Below are positions 51,462 to 62,707 of a stretch of 64,000 nucleotides of DNA, in pieces. The translations under genes were made by a program, and so were the position numbers. Origin of the DNA: Polynucleobacter sp. Tro8-14-1 (GTDB taxonomy: Bacteria > Pseudomonadota > Gammaproteobacteria > Burkholderiales > Burkholderiaceae); NCBI RefSeq assembly GCF_018881655.1, contig NZ_JACVPX010000005.1, forward strand, positions 1 through 64,000. Direction: 5' to 3'. Position 1 is the first letter of the stretch; every line of letters starts with the position of its first letter. The notes under the pieces were generated by a model. The model was not told the DNA's origin and searched no databases. It worked only from the letters and a program-made list of their open reading frames with translations.

Positions 51462-52315
51462 GTAACTTCATGGACCGCTTCGGTGAAATTTTCTCTATGT
51501 TGATGTCTCCGCTTTGGAATCATGCGGAGCGCATGGAGAAGCTGAGTCGTTTCCTGCTGCGTTGCTTTGTGGTGATGCTCGTCATTGGTATTTTGGTTTG
51601 GTTAAGTCAGCGACCAGTGTTCGCTTTGAAGCAGATCCAGATTGAACCAGTTGCTGGCCAAACCTTGAAACACATTAACAAGCCTATTGTTAAGCAACAA
51701 GTTTTAGAAACAGTACAGGGTAATTTCTTCAGCGTTCGCTTAGAAGATGTGAAGCGAGGCTTTGAAAGTATGCCTTGGGTGCGACATGCCAATGTCCGTC
51801 GTGTATGGCCAAATGGTCTGGTGGTGAGTATTGAAGAGCAGAAGCCTTTTGGTACCTGGGGAGGCGCTGAGAGTCACGCGCTAATGAATACCCATGGCGA
51901 GCTCTTTACTGGACGCGTTTCTGAGGTGGGTGAGGATGTACGTTTAGTCGACTTCTCTGGCCCTGAAGATGCAGGTAAAGAGGTAATGAGTCTTTATGAA
52001 AAAGCCAACAATTGGTTTAAGCCATGGGGCGCAGAAGTCACTAGCCTTGCTCTGACTGAACGTTACGCATGGCATGTCAAGCTCTCAAACGGAATGAAAG
52101 TAGAGTTTGGCCGCGATGAGGAAAGCTCGGATAAAAATTTAACGGAAGAACGTGTGGCGCGTTTATTTAAATATTGGCCGCAAGTACAAGAGAAGTGGGC
52201 GAATCGAGTAGATGCAGTCGATCTGCGATATGCAAATGGTTTTGCAGTTCATCTTGCATCTGTAAGTTTGAAAAAGAATGAAGTAGATGGCAAAAAAAGT
52301 GAGCTGAAGCAATGA
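51458..52315 (+). CDS. ftsQ: cell division protein FtsQ
   Basis: POTRA-like [47 protein letters not shown]. Confidence 0.94.
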   Translation: MSNFMDRFGEIFSMLMSPLWNHAERMEKLSRFLLRCFVVMLVIGILVWLSQRPVFALKQIQIEPVAGQTLKHINKPIVKQQVLETVQGNFFSVRLEDVKRGFESMPWVRHANVRRVWPNGLVVSIEEQKPFGTWGGAESHALMNTHGELFTGRVSEVGEDVRLVDFSGPEDAGKEVMSLYEKANNWFKPWGAEVTSLALTERYAWHVKLSNGMKVEFGRDEESSDKNLTEERVARLFKYWPQVQEKWANRVDAVDLRYANGFAVHLASVSLKKNEVDGKKSELKQ

Positions 52316-52318
52316 GGA

Positions 52319-53554
52319 ATGGTAATGAGTAAAGACAATCGCGATATTTTGGTTGGTTTAGATATTGGAACTTCCAAGGTTGTTGCCTTGGTTGCTGAGT
52401 TAGCTCCTGATGGTCAATTCAACGTAGTGGGTGTTGGCCAAACTGCATCCAAAGGATTAAAGAAGGGTGTTGTAGTCAATATTGAAGCTACCGTTCAGTC
52501 CATTCAGAAGGCACTTGAAGAGGCTGAAGTGATGGCTGATCGCCAGATTGTGCAAGTCTTTACAGGAATTGCTGGTAATCACATTGTGAGTTTTAACTCG
52601 AGCGGTATGGTTGCAATACGCGATAAAGAAGTTGGCTCTGGAGATGTCGAGCGCGTACTGGAAACGGCAAAAGCAATCAATATTCCAACAGATCAACAGA
52701 TTCTGCATATTCTGGTTCAGGAATTCATTATTGATGGTCAAGAAGATGTCCGCGAACCAATTGGCATGAGCGGTCTTCGCTTAGAGGTGAAGGTCCACAT
52801 TGTTACTGGCGCTGTAAGTGCTGCTCAAAATATTGTGAAGTGTGTACGCCGTTGTGGCCTCGAAGTTAACGACCTGATCTTGCAGCCTTTAGCTTCAAGC
52901 TTGGCGGTATTGACCGAAGATGAGAAAGAGCTTGGTGTGGTGTTAGTTGATATTGGCGGTGGTACAACCGATATTGCAATTTATTGTCAGGGTTCGATTC
53001 GTCACACAGCAGTGATTCCAATTGCTGGTGATCAAATTACGAATGACATTGCGATGGCATTGCGCACACCAACGATTGATGCCGAAGATTTGAAAATTGC
53101 GCATGGTATCGCTCGTCAAGAGATGGCTGATCCAACCGCGATGATTGATGTTCCTGGTGTTGGTGACCGTGAGCCACGCCCGATGTCTAAACAAGCTTTG
53201 GCAGCAGTAATTGAGCCGCGCGTTGAAGAGTTATTCACGCTGGTAAGAGGCCTAGTTCGTGACTCCGGATACGAAGATATGGTTTCTTCTGGAATTGTTT
53301 TAACAGGCGGCACAGCATTAATGCCAGGCATGGTGGAGTTGGCCGAACAAGTCTTTTTGAGGCCTGCTCGTATCGGAACCCCTGAATACCGTGGCCATCT
53401 TCATGAAGTTTTACGTAGTCCCAGATATGCCACCAGCATTGGTTTGCTGATGGAAGGCCAAGCGCAGCTATTGCGCGGTCGTCGTGTTTCTCAATCAGGC
53501 GCGTTGCAAGGTGTTATCTCGCGCATGAAGGAATGGTTTGCAGGAAATTTTTAA
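52319..53554 (+). CDS. ftsA: cell division protein FtsA
   Basis: VGLDIGTSKVVALVAEL, VDIGGGTTDIAIY. Confidence 0.97.
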   Translation: MVMSKDNRDILVGLDIGTSKVVALVAELAPDGQFNVVGVGQTASKGLKKGVVVNIEATVQSIQKALEEAEVMADRQIVQVFTGIAGNHIVSFNSSGMVAIRDKEVGSGDVERVLETAKAINIPTDQQILHILVQEFIIDGQEDVREPIGMSGLRLEVKVHIVTGAVSAAQNIVKCVRRCGLEVNDLILQPLASSLAVLTEDEKELGVVLVDIGGGTTDIAIYCQGSIRHTAVIPIAGDQITNDIAMALRTPTIDAEDLKIAHGIARQEMADPTAMIDVPGVGDREPRPMSKQALAAVIEPRVEELFTLVRGLVRDSGYEDMVSSGIVLTGGTALMPGMVELAEQVFLRPARIGTPEYRGHLHEVLRSPRYATSIGLLMEGQAQLLRGRRVSQSGALQGVISRMKEWFAGNF

Positions 53555-53602
53555 GTTTTTTTCGTCGTCGTCAATGTAGTACGTATTTACCTAGGAGGGT
53601 AT

Positions 53603-54943
53603 ATGGAATTTGAAATGTTAGATCAAGAAACAGCTGGCAAGACCATTATTAAAGTGGTTGGAGTCGGTGGCGCTGGTGGCAATGCTGTCCAGCATATGAT
53701 CCGTCGCGGTGTTAATGGCGTAGAGTTCATTTGCATGAACACCGATGCTGGCGCATTACAGCGTTCTGAAGCATCTGTGAATTTGCAACTGGGTTCTAGC
53801 GGATTAGGTGCTGGTGCCAAACCAGAAATCGGCGCAGCTTCTGCTGAAGAAGCGCGTGCTCGCATTGCCGATACATTGCAAGGCGCACACATGGTGTTCA
53901 TCACTGCTGGTATGGGTGGCGGCACAGGAACTGGAGCGGCTCCAATCGTGGCTCAAGTAGCTAAAGAAATGGGCATTTTGACTGTTGGCGTCATTAGTAA
54001 GCCATTTGACTTTGAGGGTGTAAAGCGCTTGAAGGTTGCGGAGAATGGTGCTGCAGAGCTCGAGTCATATGTAGATTCATTAATTGTTGTGCTCAACGAA
54101 AAGCTCTTTGAAGTAATGGGTGAAGACGCTGAGTTTGACAAAGCATTTGCTTGCGCTGATGACGTGTTGCATAACGCAGTTTCTGGTATTGCAGAAATCA
54201 TCAATGTTCAAGGTTTGATCAACGTTGACTTTGAAGACGTTAAAACAGTAATGGGTGAGCAAGGTAAAGCCATGATGGGAACGGCAACTGTTTCTGGTAT
54301 GGACCGTGCACGCTTAGCTGCTGAAGCTGCGGTGGCATCACCATTACTCGAAGGTGTTGATCTATCAGGTGCACGTGGCGTGTTGGTAAACATTACTGCT
54401 AGCCGTTCATTGAAATTGTCTGAGACTCGCGAAGTCATGGCGGCGATTCGTGGTTATGCCGCTGATGACGCAACCGTAATCTTTGGTACTGTTTATGACG
54501 AGAGCCTAGGCGATGCCTTACGTGTAACTGTAGTTGCTACTGGTTTGAATAATCCTCAAGCACGTAAAAACAACCAACCTGAAGTAGTTTGGAGACAAGC
54601 TACTGGTACTCATGATGCAATGCCAACGATGGCAGACCTCAATAGCTTTGCCCCTGCTAGCGCATCAGCAGCAATGAGCAAAGTAAGTGTGGATTCTGCC
54701 TTAAGTACTAGTGCAGGTTTGGCTCTCACTGGAACAGGTAGTGCTCCAGCAATGGCAGCTCAACCGGCGAGTACTGGCGTTGACTATAGCCAATATGACT
54801 TGCCACGGGTTTTTCGTAGCTCTCGTGAAGCGACTCCTGCGCCTACATTAGGTGCGGATAGTTCTCCTCAGGCTAAATCCATGTTGGACAAAGGGGCTGA
54901 TTACTATGAAATTCCAGCCTTTTTGCGTAAACAAGCAGATTAA
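53603..54943 (+). CDS. ftsZ: cell division protein FtsZ
   Basis: [30 protein letters not shown]-terminal [11 protein letters not shown]. Confidence 0.98.
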   Translation: MEFEMLDQETAGKTIIKVVGVGGAGGNAVQHMIRRGVNGVEFICMNTDAGALQRSEASVNLQLGSSGLGAGAKPEIGAASAEEARARIADTLQGAHMVFITAGMGGGTGTGAAPIVAQVAKEMGILTVGVISKPFDFEGVKRLKVAENGAAELESYVDSLIVVLNEKLFEVMGEDAEFDKAFACADDVLHNAVSGIAEIINVQGLINVDFEDVKTVMGEQGKAMMGTATVSGMDRARLAAEAAVASPLLEGVDLSGARGVLVNITASRSLKLSETREVMAAIRGYAADDATVIFGTVYDESLGDALRVTVVATGLNNPQARKNNQPEVVWRQATGTHDAMPTMADLNSFAPASASAAMSKVSVDSALSTSAGLALTGTGSAPAMAAQPASTGVDYSQYDLPRVFRSSREATPAPTLGADSSPQAKSMLDKGADYYEIPAFLRKQAD

Positions 54944-54974
54944 TTAACTGCTTAATACAATAGGTAATTGCGAA

Positions 54975-55025
54975 ATGCCAGCGCGGCGCCCCTCCGGACG
55001 ACGAATCCCGCGCTTGCGTTGGCAT
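54975..55025 (+). other. GC-rich structured intergenic element after ftsZ
   Basis: ATGCCAGCGC ... GCGTTGGCAT 10-bp stem (one G.U) enclosing GGCGCCCCTCCGGACGACGAATCCCGCGCTT; no following T-run. Confidence 0.6.
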
Positions 55026-55055
55026 GCTTACTAACAATTATTTATTGGAGATGTC

Positions 55056-55556
55056 ATGATTGCTGTTGGACAAAAATTACCGAACGCTACTCTTTATGAA
55101 TTTATGAATGAAGAGACAGAAGGCTGCTCCTTAGGGCCAAATGCTTTTGAAGTTGAAAAGCTGGCAGCTGGAAAAAAGATTGTGTTGTTTGCATTGCCTG
55201 GCGCGTTTACACCCACTTGCTCTGCAAAGCATGTGCCTGGTTATGTTGAGCACTATGATGCGATTAAAGCTAAAGGTGTTGACGAAATTTGGTGTGTTTC
55301 TGTAAATGACCCATTTGTGATGGGCGCATGGGGACGCGATCAAAAAGTTGGCAAAAAGATTCGCATGTTAGGTGATGGCAGTGCTGAGTTCACTAAAAAG
55401 CTTGGTTTAGAGTTGGACTTAACTGCTCGAGGTTTTGGTGTTCGCTCAGATCGTTATGCCATGATTATTGAAGATGGTGTGGTGAAGTCATTAGACCGCG
55501 AAGCTCCAGGTAAGTTTGAAGTAAGTGATGCCGCTTCCATTTTGAAAAAGCTGTAA
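55056..55556 (+). CDS. peroxiredoxin (Prx5/AhpE-like)
   Basis: LFALPGAFTPTCSAKHVPGYVE. Confidence 0.95.
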   Translation: MIAVGQKLPNATLYEFMNEETEGCSLGPNAFEVEKLAAGKKIVLFALPGAFTPTCSAKHVPGYVEHYDAIKAKGVDEIWCVSVNDPFVMGAWGRDQKVGKKIRMLGDGSAEFTKKLGLELDLTARGFGVRSDRYAMIIEDGVVKSLDREAPGKFEVSDAASILKKL

Positions 55557-55603
55557 TTCAAACCCTTATATAACAAATACCCCCTGAATTTAAATACCCA
55601 AAT

Positions 55604-56518
55604 ATGATGAAGCAACGCACCATCGCCACTCCGGTTAAGACCGTGGGGATTGGCTTGCACTCTGGTCGCAAGGTGACGATTTCTATCAAACCTGCGCCAG
55701 TAAATTCAGGGGTTCAGTTTGTTCGGGTGGATACATCTGAACAGTCAGTTGTGCCGGCAACCGCTTTAGCTGTATGTGACACAAGATTGGCTTCTGTTAT
55801 TCAGAAGGATGGTGTGCGTGTTTCTACAGTGGAACATCTGCTTTCAGCCTGTGCTGGTCTTGGTCTTGATAATTTATTGATAGAGCTTGACGGTGAGGAA
55901 GTGCCTATCATGGATGGTAGCGCCGCTTCATTCTTATTCCTAATTGAATCTGCTGGCATTGCAGAGCAAGATGCGCCACGTCAATTTGTAGTGATTAAAA
56001 AACCAGTAGAGGTTCGCGAGGGCGATAAGCTTGCGCGCTTAGAGCCATTCTTTGGGTTTAAGTTAGATTTCACGATTGACTTCAAGCACCCTGCGGTGGA
56101 TAAAACAGGTCAACGTTTTGTGGTTGATTTTGCAGAACAAGCCTACCGCAGTGAAATTGGTCGGGCGCGTACTTTTGGATTTGCGCATGAAGTTGAAGCA
56201 TTGCGCGAAATGGGATTGGCGCGTGGCGGTAGCTTGGATAACGCGATTGTTTTAGATGAGCACCGCATTTTGAATAACGAAGAACTTCGTTATGAAGACG
56301 AATTTGTGCGTCACAAAATATTAGATGCGATTGGCGATCTGTATCTCATCGGACACCCTATTGTGGGAGCTTATGTTGCAGAGAAATCTGGGCATGCTCT
56401 CAATAACGCACTTTTGCGGAAGCTTTTAGAAGACCCTAGCTCTTATGAAATCAGCTCCTTTGCTGAAAATAAGGCTCCAGGTGCCTACTCTCAAGAAAGT
56501 CAGCCCCTCTTTTTCTAA
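55604..56518 (+). CDS. lpxC: UDP-3-O-acyl-N-acetylglucosamine deacetylase
   Basis: [45 protein letters not shown]. Confidence 0.97.
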   Translation: MMKQRTIATPVKTVGIGLHSGRKVTISIKPAPVNSGVQFVRVDTSEQSVVPATALAVCDTRLASVIQKDGVRVSTVEHLLSACAGLGLDNLLIELDGEEVPIMDGSAASFLFLIESAGIAEQDAPRQFVVIKKPVEVREGDKLARLEPFFGFKLDFTIDFKHPAVDKTGQRFVVDFAEQAYRSEIGRARTFGFAHEVEALREMGLARGGSLDNAIVLDEHRILNNEELRYEDEFVRHKILDAIGDLYLIGHPIVGAYVAEKSGHALNNALLRKLLEDPSSYEISSFAENKAPGAYSQESQPLFF

Positions 56519-56539
56519 GGGCGCTGAAGTAGTTTTGAG

Positions 56540-57085
56540 CTACTTTGGTTTATTTTTCAGCAGTTTCTCAATGGAGGAGCGTAAACCAGAGTCTGGCCCT
56601 AACTTCTCCAATAACGATTCCCAGGATTTTTTGGCAACCTCATTTAATCCTCTTGGCTTTTCACGCTGATCTTGGCGAGGTTTAACTTCCCAGCTGGGTG
56701 GAGCGGGTTTAACTCGTACTTTGATTGCCTTACAAGGTAGCCCAGATTTACCTAACTCATTGATTAAACTGGGTAATATTTGCTGTAAGCGGCTGGCAAT
56801 GCTGGCGCTACTGACCAGTAAAAATAGCTCATCTTGCGAGCCAGAACGCCAACCAGCTTCAATTTTTGGGCTCAGATGGTCTAAATCAAGCTTCGTTAGG
56901 GCTGAGTTAATGGTTGTCTTGAGTTTGGCTAGATCTTCGGTTTTAGCCAAAATTCCCCCAAGACCATCAGATTCACGTAGGTAATCCATCCAGTCGTGAG
57001 CTGTGGGCTTGCGGGATGATTTAGGGCTAAAGTTCATAAAAAATGGGGTTGCGGGTGATAAACTCAAGGACTTAATTTTCTTCAA
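56540..57085 (-). CDS. DUF721/DciA-like protein
   Basis: DUF721-like pattern; typical lpxC/secA neighbourhood. Confidence 0.7.
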   Translation of the reverse strand: MKKIKSLSLSPATPFFMNFSPKSSRKPTAHDWMDYLRESDGLGGILAKTEDLAKLKTTINSALTKLDLDHLSPKIEAGWRSGSQDELFLLVSSASIASRLQQILPSLINELGKSGLPCKAIKVRVKPAPPSWEVKPRQDQREKPRGLNEVAKKSWESLLEKLGPDSGLRSSIEKLLKNKPK

Positions 57086-57091
57086 TATCCC

Positions 57092-59857
57092 ATGGTAATC
57101 GGTCTTCTTAAAACCCTGGTCGGCAGTCGTAACGACCGCCTCTTAAAACAGTATCGCAAAGTCGTTGCTAAGGTCGCCACTTTTGAGGCGAGCCTGCAAT
57201 CTTTGGATGATTCTGCACTTGCTGCAAAAACTGCAGAATTCAAGTCACGCCTTGCCGCTGGAGAGTCCTTAGATGACATCGCTGCGGAAGCATTTGCGGT
57301 AGTTCGAGAGGCTAGCACGCGCGTTATGAAGATGCGCCACTTTGATGCGCAGATTTTGGGTGGCTTGGCTTTGCATCAAGGCAAGATTGCCGAGATGGGT
57401 ACAGGCGAAGGAAAAACCCTAACAGCTACTCTTCCAGTCTATTTGAATGCTTTGGCTGGTAAAGGTGTTCATGTTGTTACGGTGAATGATTATTTAGCAC
57501 AGCGTGATGCCGAATGGATGTCGAAGTTGTATAACTTCCTGGGCATGAAGGTGGGTGTGAACCTATCTCAAATGGACCACACTACTAAGCAAGAGGCTTA
57601 TGCCGCTGATATTACTTACGGCACCAATAACGAATTTGGCTTCGATTACTTACGCGACAACATGGTTCAGGATTTGGATCAGCGCGTGCAACGTGGTTTA
57701 GCTTATGCGATCGTTGATGAAGTCGACTCCATTCTGATTGATGAGGCTCGTACTCCATTAATCATTTCTGGTCAGGCTGAAGATCACACTGATCTCTATA
57801 TCAAAATTAATGCTCTGCCATCATATTTAGAACGTCAAATTGGCGAAGAGAAGGCAGATGGTACGGGTGTTGAGAAGCCAGGTGACTACTGGGTAGATGA
57901 GAAGTCTCAGCAGGTTTATTTGACCGAACAAGGTCATGACAAGGCTGAGTCTATATTGGTTCAATTGGGCGCGCTCAATGATGGTGACTCTCTTTATGCG
58001 CCGCAAAATATTACTTTGATGCATCACGTTTATGCTGCTCTGCGCGCACACACGCTCTATCACCGCGATCAACAATACGTTGTTCAGGGTGGCGAAGTCA
58101 TCATCGTAGATGAATTTACAGGTCGTTTGATGCAAGGTCGTCGTTGGTCTGATGGATTGCATCAGGCTGTAGAAGCTAAAGAGGGTGTGCAGATTCAGAA
58201 TGAGAATCAAACTTTAGCGACGATTACTTTCCAAAATTATTTCCGCATGTATGGCAAGTTAGCCGGTATGACTGGTACTGCCGATACTGAGGCGTATGAA
58301 TTTAAAGAAATCTACAACTTAGAAACAGTTGTGATTCCGCCAAATCGTATTAGCCAAAGAAAAGATAAGCAAGATCAGATCTATAAGTCATCTCGCGAAC
58401 GCTATGACGCGGTGATTAAAGATATCGAAGATTGTTATGAACGTGGCCAGCCAGTATTAGTTGGTACCACTTCGATTGAAAACTCTGAGTTGATTGCGAA
58501 TCTATTAGATCAGCGCAAATTACCGCACCAAGTTTTAAATGCAAAACAGCATGCTCGTGAAGCAGAAATTATTGCTCAAGCTGGTCGCCCAAAAATGATC
58601 ACGATTGCTACTAATATGGCAGGCCGTGGTACTGATATCGTGCTTGGCGGCAACGTCGGCAAGCAGTCTTCTTTGATTGAGGCTGACGGCGCACTAGCTG
58701 ATCCTGATAAAGCAGCCAAAATTAAGCAGTTGCAGGATGAGTGGCAAAGTATTCATGACCAAGTACTTGCTGCGGGTGGTTTACATATCATTGGCACCGA
58801 GCGACACGAGAGTCGTCGTATCGATAACCAGTTAAGAGGCCGTTCGGGCCGCCAGGGTGATCCTGGCTCCTCCCGCTTCTACCTTTCATTGGATGATCCG
58901 CTGCTACGCATATTTGCAGGCGATCGTTTACGTTCCGTCATGGAGCGTCTCAAGATGCCCGATGGTGAGCCGATTGAGGCGGGTATGGTGACGCGCTCTA
59001 TTGAGTCTGCTCAACGCAAAGTTGAAGGCCGCAACTTCGATATTCGTAAGCAATTGCTGGAATATGACAACGTTGCCAATGATCAGCGTAAAGAAACTTA
59101 CCGCCTCAGAAATGAAGTGCTTGAGAGTGCTGATATTGGCGAGTTAATTGCTAATTTGCGCGAAGATGTTTTGCGTTCCGTTTCCTCAGTTTATGTTCCT
59201 CTGGAGTCTATGGAAGAGCAGTGGGACCTAGTTGGACTGGAAAACGTTTTAGCCAGTGAGTGGGGTCTTGAACTTGACCTCAGAAATTGGGTTGAAGGTG
59301 CCGAGACTGTAGATGATGCAGAAATCGTTGATCGTGTATTGCAGGCCGCTAAGGAAGCTTATGATGCAAAGGTCGAACTCTCTGGGCGTGAATCTTTTGC
59401 AGGCTTTGAGCGCTCCGTGCTTCTGTATAGCTTGGATAGTCACTGGCGTGAGCACTTGGCTGCTTTGGATCATTTGCGGCAGGGTATTCATTTGCGCGGG
59501 TATGCGCAAAAAGATCCTAAGCAAGAATATCGTCGTGAAGCATTTGAGCTGTATGGTGAATTGCTCAATGTCATCAAAAATGACGTTGTGAAAAACATCA
59601 TGACGGTTCAGATTAGGAGCTCAAGCGAGTTAGATCAGGCTTCGGAATCTATGAATGAGGACCTGGCAAAGCTTTCAGATGTTCAGTATCAACATGCTGA
59701 CGCCGATAAGGAAGTAGCGGGCTCAACGGGTGATCGTGGCGCTGCAGTGGATATTCAGCCAGCCCCTCTTCGCGCAGGTCCAAAGGTAGGTCGCAACGAT
59801 CCCTGCACTTGCGGTAGCGGAAAGAAGTATAAAAACTGCCACGGCGCCTTAGCTTAG
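57092..59857 (+). CDS. secA: preprotein translocase ATPase SecA
   Basis: [32 protein letters not shown]-terminal SEC-C motif [14 protein letters not shown]. Confidence 0.98.
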   Translation: MVIGLLKTLVGSRNDRLLKQYRKVVAKVATFEASLQSLDDSALAAKTAEFKSRLAAGESLDDIAAEAFAVVREASTRVMKMRHFDAQILGGLALHQGKIAEMGTGEGKTLTATLPVYLNALAGKGVHVVTVNDYLAQRDAEWMSKLYNFLGMKVGVNLSQMDHTTKQEAYAADITYGTNNEFGFDYLRDNMVQDLDQRVQRGLAYAIVDEVDSILIDEARTPLIISGQAEDHTDLYIKINALPSYLERQIGEEKADGTGVEKPGDYWVDEKSQQVYLTEQGHDKAESILVQLGALNDGDSLYAPQNITLMHHVYAALRAHTLYHRDQQYVVQGGEVIIVDEFTGRLMQGRRWSDGLHQAVEAKEGVQIQNENQTLATITFQNYFRMYGKLAGMTGTADTEAYEFKEIYNLETVVIPPNRISQRKDKQDQIYKSSRERYDAVIKDIEDCYERGQPVLVGTTSIENSELIANLLDQRKLPHQVLNAKQHAREAEIIAQAGRPKMITIATNMAGRGTDIVLGGNVGKQSSLIEADGALADPDKAAKIKQLQDEWQSIHDQVLAAGGLHIIGTERHESRRIDNQLRGRSGRQGDPGSSRFYLSLDDPLLRIFAGDRLRSVMERLKMPDGEPIEAGMVTRSIESAQRKVEGRNFDIRKQLLEYDNVANDQRKETYRLRNEVLESADIGELIANLREDVLRSVSSVYVPLESMEEQWDLVGLENVLASEWGLELDLRNWVEGAETVDDAEIVDRVLQAAKEAYDAKVELSGRESFAGFERSVLLYSLDSHWREHLAALDHLRQGIHLRGYAQKDPKQEYRREAFELYGELLNVIKNDVVKNIMTVQIRSSSELDQASESMNEDLAKLSDVQYQHADADKEVAGSTGDRGAAVDIQPAPLRAGPKVGRNDPCTCGSGKKYKNCHGALA

Positions 59858-59884
59858 ATTTTTAATCTTCACGCGACACTACTT

Positions 59885-59917
59885 AAATGGCTCAGATTTA
59901 TCTGGGCCATTTTTCTT
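59885..59917 (+). terminator. Rho-independent terminator of secA
   Basis: AAATGGCTCAGA-TTTA-TCTGGGCCATTTTTCTT. Confidence 0.8.
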
Positions 59918-60030
59918 AGTAGAATCCCTAATAATTTAATACCCCTAGAGACCCTGAGATCTGTCATGATTTGTAGGCGCAAAAATATTTGCTTTGTCTG
60001 CAAAATCTTAAATTTAAATAAGGGGGCGTT

Positions 60031-60489
60031 ATGACCGTGTCTTTTACTCTCAATGGTGAAGCTGTTAATTTCGATGGGGATCCTGAAACGCCAATTCTCT
60101 GGGTCTTACGAGACCATTTAGATATCACGAGTCCAAAGTATGGCTGTGGCGCAGGACTTTGTGGTGCCTGTACAGTTCATCTAGAAGGTGCTGCTATCCG
60201 TTCTTGCTCCACCCCTATATCTGCTGCAGGCGGTAAGTCGGTTACCACTCTCGAGGGTTTAACGGCAAAAGTTGGGAAAGCACTTCAAGACGCTTGGATC
60301 GAGTTTGATGTGCCTCAGTGTGGATATTGTCAAACTGGGCAAATGATGTCTGCAGCCGATTTATTGGCAAAGAAAAAACAGCCTAGTAGTGATGATATTA
60401 AAAATGCCATGAGCGGCAATATTTGTCGCTGCGGTACCTATTCTCGTATCGAAAAAGCAGTCAAACGCGCTGCAGATAAATTGGCATAA
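60031..60489 (+). CDS. (2Fe-2S)-binding subunit, isoquinoline 1-oxidoreductase alpha-like
   Basis: CGCGAGLCGACTVHLEGAAIRSC and CGYCQTGQMM...NICRCGTYSRI. Confidence 0.92.
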   Translation: MTVSFTLNGEAVNFDGDPETPILWVLRDHLDITSPKYGCGAGLCGACTVHLEGAAIRSCSTPISAAGGKSVTTLEGLTAKVGKALQDAWIEFDVPQCGYCQTGQMMSAADLLAKKKQPSSDDIKNAMSGNICRCGTYSRIEKAVKRAADKLA

Positions 60490-60503
60490 AGGGTAAAGAT
60501 CAT

Positions 60504-62627
60504 ATGAAAAATCAATCTTTAAAAAGCAACAGCCGTCGTCAATTTATTCAGCAAAGTGCCGTTCTTGGCGGTGCCTTTGTTATCGGGATGCATCTGCCGC
60601 TGGCAAGTGAAGCTGCTGTAGGGGATGCGGCAAAGCCTGCTTTAGCAAACGCTTGGGTAAAAATTACCCCGGATAATCAAATTACGCTTATTTGTGCTCG
60701 CTCAGAGATGGGTCAGGACGTATATACCTCTTTACCAGCTTTGCTAGCCGAGGAATTAAATTTACCCCTCTCAATGATTCAGGTGCAGATTGCTGGAGTT
60801 GCCCCTGTTTACATCAATGCGATGTTGGGTGGTCAAATTACCGGCGGCTCAACTTCAGTACGCGAAGCCTTTGATAAGTTAAGAACTGCCGGAGCCGCAA
60901 CTCGTACTGTCTTAGTTCAGGCCGCTGCTCAACGTTGGAATGTTGCAGCTGCCGACTGTAAGGCTATGAATGGAAAAGTAACGCATGCTAGTGGTAAGTC
61001 AGCCACGTATGGTGAGCTAGCTGCTGATGCTGCTAAGTTACCCCTTCCAGAAAAGCCGGCCCTGAAATCGCCAGCGAACTTTATGGTGATTGGCAAAGAA
61101 TCGATGCGCCGTTTGGATACGCCAAGTAAGGTTGCCGGCAAAGCAGTTTATGGAATTGACGTCAAGATTCCGGGTATGGCAATTGCATCCTTAGCGCAAT
61201 GCCCTGTTATTGGAGGTACGCCTACATCCTTTGATGCTTCCGCTGCAATGAAGGTATCTGGAGTAATTAAAGTTGTCCAGATTTCGGATGGTGTTGCAGT
61301 ATTAGCTAAAGACTTTTATACCGCGCGCAAAGGTAGAGATGCCCTGAAGATTGCCTGGAACGAAGGGTCTAATGCCAACCTGAGCAATGCGGTTGTTCGT
61401 AAGTCATTGGAGGATGGTTTATCTAAAAAAGGGGCTGTGATTAAAACAGTGGGTGATTCCAATGCTGTCGTTGCAAATGGCAAGCCGCTGAGCGCCCAAT
61501 ACTTTTTGCCGTACTTGGCCCATTCCACCATGGAGCCTGTGAACTGTTCTGCCGATGTATCTAATGGCAAGTGCAGAATTATTGGGCCAATTCAGTTTCA
61601 GCAAGGTGGGCAGGCTGTGGCTGCAGCTGCGGCCGGCGTTAAGCCAGAAGATGTCACTATTGAAACCACCTTTCTGGGCGGTGGATTTGGCCGTAAATTG
61701 GAGCTGGACTTTATTCGTCAGGCCGCTGAAATTTCTAAAGCAGCTGGCATGCCAGTCAAGATGCTCTGGACCAAGGAAGATGACATTACTCATGACTTCT
61801 ATCGTCCTATGAGTATTCATAAAGTGGATGGAGTCTTGGGTGCTAATGGTCAGCTGGCTTCCTTGAAAGCCAAAATGGTTTCTCAGTCAGTGACAGCACG
61901 AGCCTTTCCTGGTTTTGTGAAGGATGGTTTTGATCCATTCATGGTGGAGGGCTCCAACAATATTACTTATGAAATACCTAATCTAGAAATTACTAATGTG
62001 ATTACGGATACCGGACTTCGAGTGGGTTATTGGCGCTCAGTCAGTAATGCGTTAAATGCTTTTGCAATTGAGAGTTTTGTAGATGAGGCCGCTAAAGCCG
62101 CTGGCAAAGATCCTGTTGCGTATCGGATGGCATCTTTAGGCAAGCACCCACGAGCAAAGGCTGTTCTTGAGTTGGCAGTGAAAAAGTCTGGATACATTCC
62201 TGGTAGTAAGCGTTTTGGTGTTGCACAGATGGAGTGTTATGACACCTATTCTGCTTGCATACTTGAATTAGATTCTGCGGCTAAAGAGACCAAGGTTAAG
62301 AAAATTACGTTTGTTTCTGATTGCGGAATTACAGTGCATCCTGATCAAGCAAGGGCACAGCTCACTGGTGGCGTGATCTACGGCTTGAGCGCAGCCTTGA
62401 GCAATGAAATCACGATTGAGAATGGCCGGGTTCAGCAGAACAACTTCAATAACTACCCTAGCTTGAGACAAAATCAAGTGCCAGTAGTTGAGGTGCATTT
62501 GGTGCCAAGTCAGGAGAAGCCGGGTGGTTTGGGTGAGGTTGGAGTGCCTTTAGTGGCCCCAGCTCTAGTAAATGCAATCGCCGCAGCAACTGGCAAGCGG
62601 ATTCGGGAGTTGCCAATCAAGGCATAG
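60504..62627 (+). CDS. molybdopterin-dependent oxidoreductase, isoquinoline 1-oxidoreductase beta-like, Tat-exported
   Basis: Tat signal SRRQFIQQSAVLGGAFVIG; GGGFGRKLELDF, EKPGGLGEVGVPLVAPALVNAIAAATGKRIRELPI. Confidence 0.92.
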   Translation: MKNQSLKSNSRRQFIQQSAVLGGAFVIGMHLPLASEAAVGDAAKPALANAWVKITPDNQITLICARSEMGQDVYTSLPALLAEELNLPLSMIQVQIAGVAPVYINAMLGGQITGGSTSVREAFDKLRTAGAATRTVLVQAAAQRWNVAAADCKAMNGKVTHASGKSATYGELAADAAKLPLPEKPALKSPANFMVIGKESMRRLDTPSKVAGKAVYGIDVKIPGMAIASLAQCPVIGGTPTSFDASAAMKVSGVIKVVQISDGVAVLAKDFYTARKGRDALKIAWNEGSNANLSNAVVRKSLEDGLSKKGAVIKTVGDSNAVVANGKPLSAQYFLPYLAHSTMEPVNCSADVSNGKCRIIGPIQFQQGGQAVAAAAAGVKPEDVTIETTFLGGGFGRKLELDFIRQAAEISKAAGMPVKMLWTKEDDITHDFYRPMSIHKVDGVLGANGQLASLKAKMVSQSVTARAFPGFVKDGFDPFMVEGSNNITYEIPNLEITNVITDTGLRVGYWRSVSNALNAFAIESFVDEAAKAAGKDPVAYRMASLGKHPRAKAVLELAVKKSGYIPGSKRFGVAQMECYDTYSACILELDSAAKETKVKKITFVSDCGITVHPDQARAQLTGGVIYGLSAALSNEITIENGRVQQNNFNNYPSLRQNQVPVVEVHLVPSQEKPGGLGEVGVPLVAPALVNAIAAATGKRIRELPIKA

Positions 62628-62648
62628 TATCTGTAATGGGGTTTAACC

Positions 62649-62682
62649 AATAAAGCGCGCCTAGAAGGTGCGCTTTATTTTT
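62649..62682 (+). terminator. Rho-independent terminator
   Basis: AATAAAGCGC-GCCTAGAAGGT-GCGCTTTATTTTT. Confidence 0.75.
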
Positions 62683-62707
62683 GAGCCTCATCTACAATTA
62701 TCAGACT

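Noticed and set aside
57827-58210. 127-aa minus ORF inside secA
   Set aside because: Antisense to conserved SecA sequence; no evidence of function.
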